A DNA stretch of 64,000 bases from Antedon mediterranea (lineage: Eukaryota; Echinodermata; Crinoidea; Comatulida; Antedonidae): positions 3,232,922 through 3,296,921 of the forward strand of contig NC_092678.1 in NCBI RefSeq assembly GCF_964355755.1, in the 5' to 3' direction. Position 1 is the stretch's first letter. The number at the start of each line of letters is the position of its first letter. Made by a program: the position numbers and the translations under genes. This document shows positions 52,501-61,500 of this stretch, piece by piece. Under the pieces are notes generated by a model that saw only the letters and a program-made list of their open reading frames with translations, did not search any database and was not told the origin of the DNA.

Positions 52501-55500
52501 TAGTTGAAAGTGATCATGCCACAAACAAATATCACGCATACACAAGGCAATGGATGCTACAAAAATCAGTCACATAGTGCTACAACTCCAGGTGCTACAA
52601 CTCCAGGTGCTACAGCATGCAACATGTGCTGTTATACCAAAACCAAGTTTAATATATACCTCTCCAGCCTGTGATACCATGCAAAGCAAAAATGAAGCAA
52701 AAAACAAAACAGAGAGAAATAAAGAAATATTATTAATTATACTATTATATTATAAATATACTTTCTTGTGTAAATAAATTATAGTGTCAGTATTCTCAAC
52801 AAATGTAAAAAATAAAATTGCATGTGCATCCTACAAGCCAGAAGCCCAATTGCCTCCTCACCCCACGTGCTTACTAAACTTCAAGATCTGATTTTTATGG
52901 TAAAAATTACGTGAAACCAAACACCAAAATAGCTGACGCAAATACCTAAATTGTCTCAACCCAAAACCAAATTAAGTTATGTGTAACCTTGTAATTTACC
53001 GACAATTCATCCCATGGACGAACAATAACACGAGGTAAAAGTGAATATTGGGTATCTGTTGGTTTAGGCGTTAGATGCAACTGTGGAGGGTCAAAGTTCA
53101 TTTAATGAAAAACAATAGTTTTAGCATGTATTTCAAATGTTATCTGAAGAGCAGTTTGCCTCATTGTCATTAATAAATCAGATTCTATATTGGTTTTCTT
53201 TTGGCCATGGAAATGCATGTTTACTTTATGCATTCTTTGCTTCCTTTAGATCACTGCACAATGTATAAATTTCACATAATACTATTTAAAAATGGCGTAT
53301 ATTGTTTAACTCTTTCTTTACCTGTCTTGGTAGAGTAAGTAAAATACCACCAAACAGTTGTTGCGTTTCTTGCTGGTCTTTTGTTATGTCTGCATTCTCA
53401 TGCAAACCAAAAACCTGCAAAAATATAACAATAGTTTCACATATATTATTTATTTGACTTTTATTATTGGTTGCAGCAAATACCAACAGTATTGTGCTAT
53501 GTACACATTCTCTTAGGTGCGAAGAGTCTGTTAAGAGGCGTGAAACTGATCCGAGACTAAACAGGACACTAAGCTCGGCTTTCCAAGATAGAAACTCGTA
53601 CAGTCCTTTGATCTTATGTCTGGCTGCAACAAATACCAGCAGTACTGTACTATGTACACATTCTCTCTCCTCGCACAGTGTCTGTTAAGGGGCGTTAAAC
53701 TGATGGTGTCGCAGCCACAGATAAACCCTTTCATCTCCGGAACTCAGCATCCTGTTGTTAGATTGCCTTGCTGTCAGTATATATGTCAGTACCAGTTTAT
53801 ACACATTTGACAGTTCAATACATTTGAACATAACTGACCATACAATCTTCCAACTAATAACAAGCACACTACTAACCTCAGGATGTGGGCTGAGCGGCAG
53901 ACTCCTAATGTACTCCAAGTAGCTGGAATACTGACCATCTTGTGGACAATAGTAATCACCACTTTCGGAAAACTTGTACTTCTCTTTATCGATGACATTC
54001 TTGTTGTAGAAATTTATAAGCAAGCTCATTATCAACCGTCTGTCTTGGTCATCGGTCACTCGTCCACCATAGTTGCACTCACCGGTTAAGTAGACGAGTG
54101 CTTCAAGAGGAACCTCATCATAATCATTGAGAAACATCTGTCGAGAAAATAAAAGTAAAGATATTGTACAATAAACTGTTACAAAAAACAAAGAAAATTT
54201 CGTCAACCAACTATACTATATATTTTAACGAGATAAAAAATAACAAACCTGTAATTGTCGTACGCTTATTCTAAGATCCGATTCGTTGAACTCGTAAGGT
54301 GTATTCCATCCCAATGGACCAAATTTACGCCTCTCCTGAACAACACCGTGGAAGAAGCACAAACCACACAGGAGTTTCTTCCAAACCTACGTAGAGATCC
54401 ATAATATTAGTCATTGTAAACACATTGATGCATTTGTCATTTGCAATTGATGGAATATTATTATGAAATGAAATACAACAAACCTCTTTCTTATTGCACC
54501 CATCAAAAAATACAGGATCAGAGATAGGATCATTAAGATAAGATCTCAAAAGATTAGCTCTTAATCCCTTTGGTGGTTCATTTGTCATCTTAATCCCATT
54601 CTGCAAGATTGAGACCGGGAATGACGGTGATGGATAACTTGTTAACCACAGACGGAATGTAGGTTTGTTGCGGTCAGGATCTGTGATGACTTCTTCACAT
54701 ATCTTCTCCAGTGTAGGTAGCCATGAGGTTGCTAAGTGACAGTTCTGTAACACAACCCAAGTGCCTTCATCAACCGCCTGCAAGAGGAATTATTTGTAGG
54801 TAAAATAAATGAATCTACCAGCATTCAATGCTCCATATTGGTGTGAAATTCAACAGCCATTAAGCAACTTAGGCATTCCATGCTATGCACACTTGGAGAG
54901 ACTTCTTTTCCATTTTTAACTGAACGATGCCAGAACAAATAGAGATAAAAAATGTGCAGTACACACCTTGTCAATCATAGTAGCAGCGATTGGTCCTTGT
55001 CCCTGGCCCAATGAGATGGTTTGAAGTCCGGTACCTCCCATACCTTATGTATAAATGAAATGAATGGTTTTAATAGAAATAAAACCATTGCTTAATATGC
55101 ATCATTCTGATATATATAAAGAGAAAGTTTAAATCTGTTTTCAAATTGAATCATAAGCGATATTATGCGAGTATCTTTTAATCTAATAAACTATCCGCAA
55201 TTATAAAACTACAACTACTGTATACCTGTGAATTCCGAATAAATTAAAGTTAGATATTATTGAATTGAGTGAATCAAATCTATTGCTTAACCATTAAGTG
55301 TGTAACAACATGCAATTATGTGGTAAGTGTTGCTGTGTTTGATATTATGTGCAAGTGTGTTATCATGTGTGGGTGTTTTATCTTTACATCCACATGTCAA
55401 TCTCCATGCTTCATTCTTTATCAAATTATTATTTAGAAAATGTGTGCATACATAAAATATAATCTGAAATATGTAACAGGCTGGAAAGGAGGAGAATGAG

Positions 55501-58500
55501 AGAAGGGATAAGTAATATATTGTTGTTTAGAATTGTTTAATTCGGCTGACAAAAGATAAATTCTTTAACACTTTTTGCACTTTCCCAATTCATAACCATT
55601 ACAAAATTAACTAAGATGACGAAAGATTTCTAGAATAGAGTTTAAACTGCTAGAGTTTTTCTATCAACTGCCATGAGCTCACATCATCAACAGCAAACAA
55701 TGGAATGTTTTATAAAACGTAGGAATGAGCTAGCAACTAACAGCGGCCTACTAACAACTGAAATATAAAACAATTTAATCAAATCAAAGAAGTTACTAGA
55801 TAACTAAATGTTTACTACATACTACTAAGGGAAGGATATCTCATTCCCTGCTTGACCTTGTTGACCCCTGATTCCATAGCCTTTTGTCCAGATGTTCTAG
55901 CTTCGGTTGCTTCCTCTTTAATTGCATCATTTGCTATGTTACCTGGCAACTGTTTATGTTCAACATTTTTCCTACCACTAGCAGAGATTGCTTCCTTTTT
56001 TGTATCAGTTTTATCATTTGCATTTTCATTCAAATTCTGTTTATAATTGTTAAAACTTTTCCTTGATTTCAAACGTTCTTGGCTTTTTTCTGCGTTCAAT
56101 TGAATTTTGGATTCTGACATCTGTCGTTTCAGGTCAAGTCGACTGCTCGTTCTTTCCAACTTTGTAATAATTCTTCCAACCGTTTTTTGACGTTGAATTT
56201 TTAATAAGCCTGTTGAGACATTCTTATTATTGCATTCAGTTACCATGTCAACTAACAGTTTTATTCGCAAGCAATGTGATGACATGCAATGGCACCTTGA
56301 TCACTCATGCATTAAAAATGACAGCTTGATCACTCGTGCATAAAAAATGGAACCTTAAAAATGTCTCCTACATTTCACAACACATGCATGAAGTATGACA
56401 TCATTCAGTGAATAAAAATTACATGCAAATGACACTGTGAATTAGTATTAGCACGCATGCATAAAACATAACATCATGACCATTAAATATGATAATTACA
56501 CAACAAAATCTTGCTGACATTTTAACCCATCAAAAAAAAACAGAATATGAAATTCATAATCAATAAAAAAAAAATGAATGAAAATCTTCTTGTAGCTGTG
56601 AAAGATATACAATAATGGAAAACACTACAATAGCAATATACTGTATGTAGATTTATTACTGCTATGAAATGAAAAATTCCAACAAACTTTCCAAAACAAC
56701 ACGCAACAAATGAAACACATCCATCTATTTAAGCTGCACAAGAGTGAGCAGGGTGAAGGCACAAGAAACCACACCATAAACAATCACTTAGTACAAAAAA
56801 CAAACAATGCCACTCTGGAATCAGCTTTCAACCAATAAAAGCACAGCTTAGAAAAGTTGCCAAAACTTACCAAATGGCAATATAAAATGTTGATAAATGT
56901 GATGAGAAAAGGAGTTAAGCTCTGTCTACACCAGTTGGGGCAAAAAAAATTGTGATGTACCAAAATATGGTAGTGATATGACATCATCGTGTCCATATAT
57001 GGGCACATCCCATTTTTTTGTCACATAAAGTTTGATAGTGTAGACAGAACTTAAAAGAAGCAGAATTGTGATTGTGTGTGAAAAAGAAAAACATTCTATC
57101 TTTGCATAAAGAAGTTTAAAAACCATGATTATATAAATCATTTTAGAAGGGAATTTGGACAAACCAAGATAAATTTTAATAACTTAAAAAACAAAATTAT
57201 TATATTCAGATTTTAAAATTATTTTCAAACATCTAATTTAGAAAATTATATTAATGGAATAGGCATATTATATTATCTAACTTTTTTTAAAAATATTAAC
57301 TATTAAATTAAATTATATTGACTAATTTTTTAAACCTTTGGTGTCAAGGATGAAATAATAAAACTTGGTTTAGTTGAGTAATTATAAATAAATATTAACT
57401 GTTTATCTTACCCTTCTCTGCAGCAAATTTCATAAGGACCGCCAGAGGATCGGCCCCTGGAGAAAGGATAAAGATCAAAGGTGTGGCATAGTTGGAGTCC
57501 GCATAACTTTTGGCTAGGTCAAAGGTTGGGGGTTCAATGTATGCCTGTCCCATTCGTGATACTATGAAGTTCTGTACTGCTGGAACAATCTATAATAATA
57601 GTAATGAAACAATTAATGCTTGCCTCTCTCCACCCAGGTGTATAAATTGGTACCCGGTTAGATCAACCCACAGCTTTGCACTGATTAATAGCTGCAGTAT
57701 GGGAGTACTTAATAATACATGTTTGAAAAAAAGACCGGGGTAATAAAAGCGTTTAGAAGCATGGTGCAATAAGGGCTGTATAAGAACAATTATTGATAAC
57801 ATTGGTACCTTGGTAAACGCCCCACCAGTTTACCAGCATGTAATGAACAATGAGCAACCAACTAACTTAGTTAAAAAAACATACTTTGTCTGGCCGGATA
57901 ATCCGCAAGATTATAAGTTTCTGAATATCAGTGATCTTCTGGTGCCATGGATCTGGAATGCGACAAGTTTGAGGACTTGGCGAGTCATACAGCTTCTTCC
58001 AATCAGATAGCTGCAAATATATTTATAAACATTTAAACTCTTTATAAATATTTAAACTGGTAAAGAACTACTACAAAAGTATAGTACTTTACGATTTCAG
58101 AAACACATTCCACATTTCGCGATGGAAAACGAATTTAATTCACTTACATTCGCTCGAACATGCATCATAAGATCCTCAAACCCTGCAAGTGTTGAAACGC
58201 GAACAACTTCTGACCATGATTTATCTGACAACCAAGATGGTTCTGGATTCGGGAATGGATTCTCCAAAGCCACGCCCCCGGTAAGTAGAAATCTCCATTC
58301 GTTATCATCAATTTCACCTCTAAAAAAAAGTAAAAGAAATACAACTGTGTTACAAACGGTATCATGTATAATAGGGATAGTAGATCATCCAGGGACACTG
58401 GGACTAGTTTCCTTGACACAGTGTGTTAGCAAATTCATGTCCAGGCAAGGCAATATAACAACCGAATTCTAAGCTCCGGAGATCAAAGAGTTTATCATTA

Positions 58501-61500
58501 ACAGACATAGCAAACCGCAGAGAATATGTACATAGTACAGTGGTGTTGGTATTTGACGCAGCCAGACATAAGATCAAAGGACAAAGGAGTTCTTATCTTG
58601 GCAAGGTGAGCTCAGTGTCCTGTTGTTCTTGGCCCAGACGACGGCTAACAACACAATATGTGTAGGTCCTAGCAAATCGAAAGCTCTATGTACGCCGATA
58701 TGATGTCATATCTATAACACAAGACTCTATTACCTTCCTTTTGCCAAACTGATGCAAAGTATAAACGAAAACAGAAGTTTGTCTTTCTCAAACAATGAGC
58801 GGCAGATATTCTGATAGATGTTGAAGGTGAAGTAACTGTTCAGGTTGTCTATACGCACTTCAAGCTCATTAGATGGTGGCGTATCAGAGATGGACTGAAA
58901 GACAAATGCACACAGTGTTACTAAACTGAAGACATCCTTTTGACCAAGATCTTCTTAGCTCCAAGCAGTAAATCGACAGTGTCAATTTATACTGTTTTTG
59001 TGCTTTAAGAAAAATGAAGTGCATTAAAAGGTATGAATCAAGTAAAGATTCTTATTCTTAATTTGGTTATAAATGAATTATAATATTGGTGATAATGATA
59101 ACAAAAATGTGAACGTCAACCACACACACATGAATAGTATTAGCTTGCTTGTGTTACTGAAAGACCCTTTAATGTACAATTACTGTTCTTTTATACATAA
59201 TCATATTTTTCCATGACCGAAATGCGTTTCAGTCTTGCAATAAATGTGTTTATCCACACGTCAACACATGGTGCAGAGCTAAAAAAAGGCAATAGCTGGC
59301 CCACAACCTGTCATGTAAGCAAAGCTCTTTACTTAAAATATGATCTAAATTTTAAGCTAGTCATATGTTTTTTTTTTAAGCTTAGTGAAACCTTGCACCT
59401 GTGATATACTTATCCAATATTAAATTATCAAAATGAATGTGCAGATAAACCAACAAATAACAAATCACACTTTTAGAAACTTTGCTTCCCAAAACCATTT
59501 AGCCTTTGAACAACATGTATTACCACATCAAGACTTGTGCCAATTGGCCTAAACTTACTGGAAAACCTGCTGCATCAGTGGAGGTCATATCCTTAGTATC
59601 TGATATAGACTAAAGAGCATCAATAGGTCAAATAGAAACATGCATATATTATTATTTTGAACTTGTTTAAACTTTTGCCTGTTCTAGTTCTAGTTGTCCC
59701 ATGACCTAGAGGATCGTAGGAGCATAGCAGATGAGATACAGTAGTAGTACTCATCATGATACGATACACAGGCATAAGCCATATTTCATAGTGGTACCTA
59801 TCTCCTCTCCGGGCTTGCAGGGTTTTGCTGGATAGCGTTGTTGGTTCTTCTGAACCGACGCCCTTGTGGTTGGTTTTTTGTTTTTATAACTAACTGGGTG
59901 TCCAACCACCCTCCACACCTGTACTAAGTTTGTAATTGAGGTATGGCAATTTCAAGTATATAGAGCATTGAACTAGATTTTTTTGGCAGCACATTAGAAA
60001 AGTCTGGAAGTTAAACACATCAATATCAATTAGAACCCATTGCTCCAATTTTACATTTAATTTTACATTTTTAAGTGAAATTTTTATTTTTGGTTCCGAT
60101 CTTTCGAATTGTGAAAATGCTTTATTATTTTATTATGTACAACAATTTATTGTTAATTCTGGAAGATTTAATTGATGTTTCTGTTAGTTGTTTTAAAATG
60201 TTGTATTTGTTAATCTGAGGCGCCTTGAAGCTAAGATGGTTCCACCTCCAAATGCTCTATAGAGTTTTTACTGGTTTACACTTTCTGTATTTAATGACTT
60301 ACCTGTGAATAGAGGTTAATGAACCAAGTGAGTGAATACTGGTACATGGGTTCAATATTAGCCAGGTCAGATATTGTGAAAAACAGGATGGATGAGTGCT
60401 TAGCAACCTGTAAAAAACAAACAGAAATATTCCTTTTATGTATAGCTATAAATAAATTATTCTTTATTCTGAGATAGTTAATTAATTAATAATCATCTTT
60501 AATATCTACCTCAGATATTTGGCAAAAACATAAATGTGGTAATAACATTTTTGACAAACTGTAGTTCCATTTAATGACGAAAGTATGAGTTTTTGATCAA
60601 AATCTTTTACGCTTGGGTTAGAGCGCGCTAGGTATATTTGAAATTATCAATGCTATTTATGGATGTTTGTATAACAAGGGCCTTGGAAATGAATGCAGTA
60701 CTTACTGGTTTATACCCATTCCTTGTCTCATCAATCTCTTTCTCTGTGATAGATGCTGCTTCCTGCTTCTCTCCAATCTCTTTTGCCAGAACTTTACTGG
60801 AGGACAAGATCTCGATGGCAGTCTCATCCTCCAGTATGTTGCCTTGTGAGGATGACAATACTTCAAGGATCTTGTCCTCGATCTCTTTTAGCTGTCTGCG
60901 GTTCCTTGCACTTTCCAGAATCAGCTGGTTCTTTTTCTCTTCCAGCTGTGGTTTCTCTTTTGCAGCTACTAGACCAAGGAGTTGATCCTCAAGACCAAGA
61001 GGTGTTATCATGAAGTTTAGAAGAGTTACCTTAACAGACACCTCTGGGAGATAATGTGGATTTCGTAGTCGTGTGGTGATGTAGAACTTAAAGTCATGGC
61101 TGAATTCAATCACATTGTCGCCTATACGGATATAGTCCAAGCCATTCTGAAAACCAAAAATTGATGGCATATAAGTAAAAATACAAATAAGCCTTTTGAT
61201 TGGCTTGATATAAATTGCATTTTGAGTGGACAATATACGAACCTACTAACAACCTGATTGGTTGGATAGTGTTAAAAGTTAGCAACCATCCCATTGGCTT
61301 GAGAATAATTACATCTTCATGCTTGTTTTATATTGTATAATACTTTCATTTAATATAAATTAAAATAAATATTGAAAGCGTGCAAGGGCGTTTATATGTA
61401 TTTGTGTCTAATCTATGACAAGCTCAACATAATGGGAATGTTTACGGGTGATAACACTCTATACTTAATTTATATTAGCAGCAAACATTAACATCTATGC

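Noticed and set aside
52660-52668. A possible 9-nt microexon (AGE) in the dynein intron between 53000 and 51959
   Set aside because: CAG|nine bases|GTATAT is too short and its donor too weak to separate from chance.
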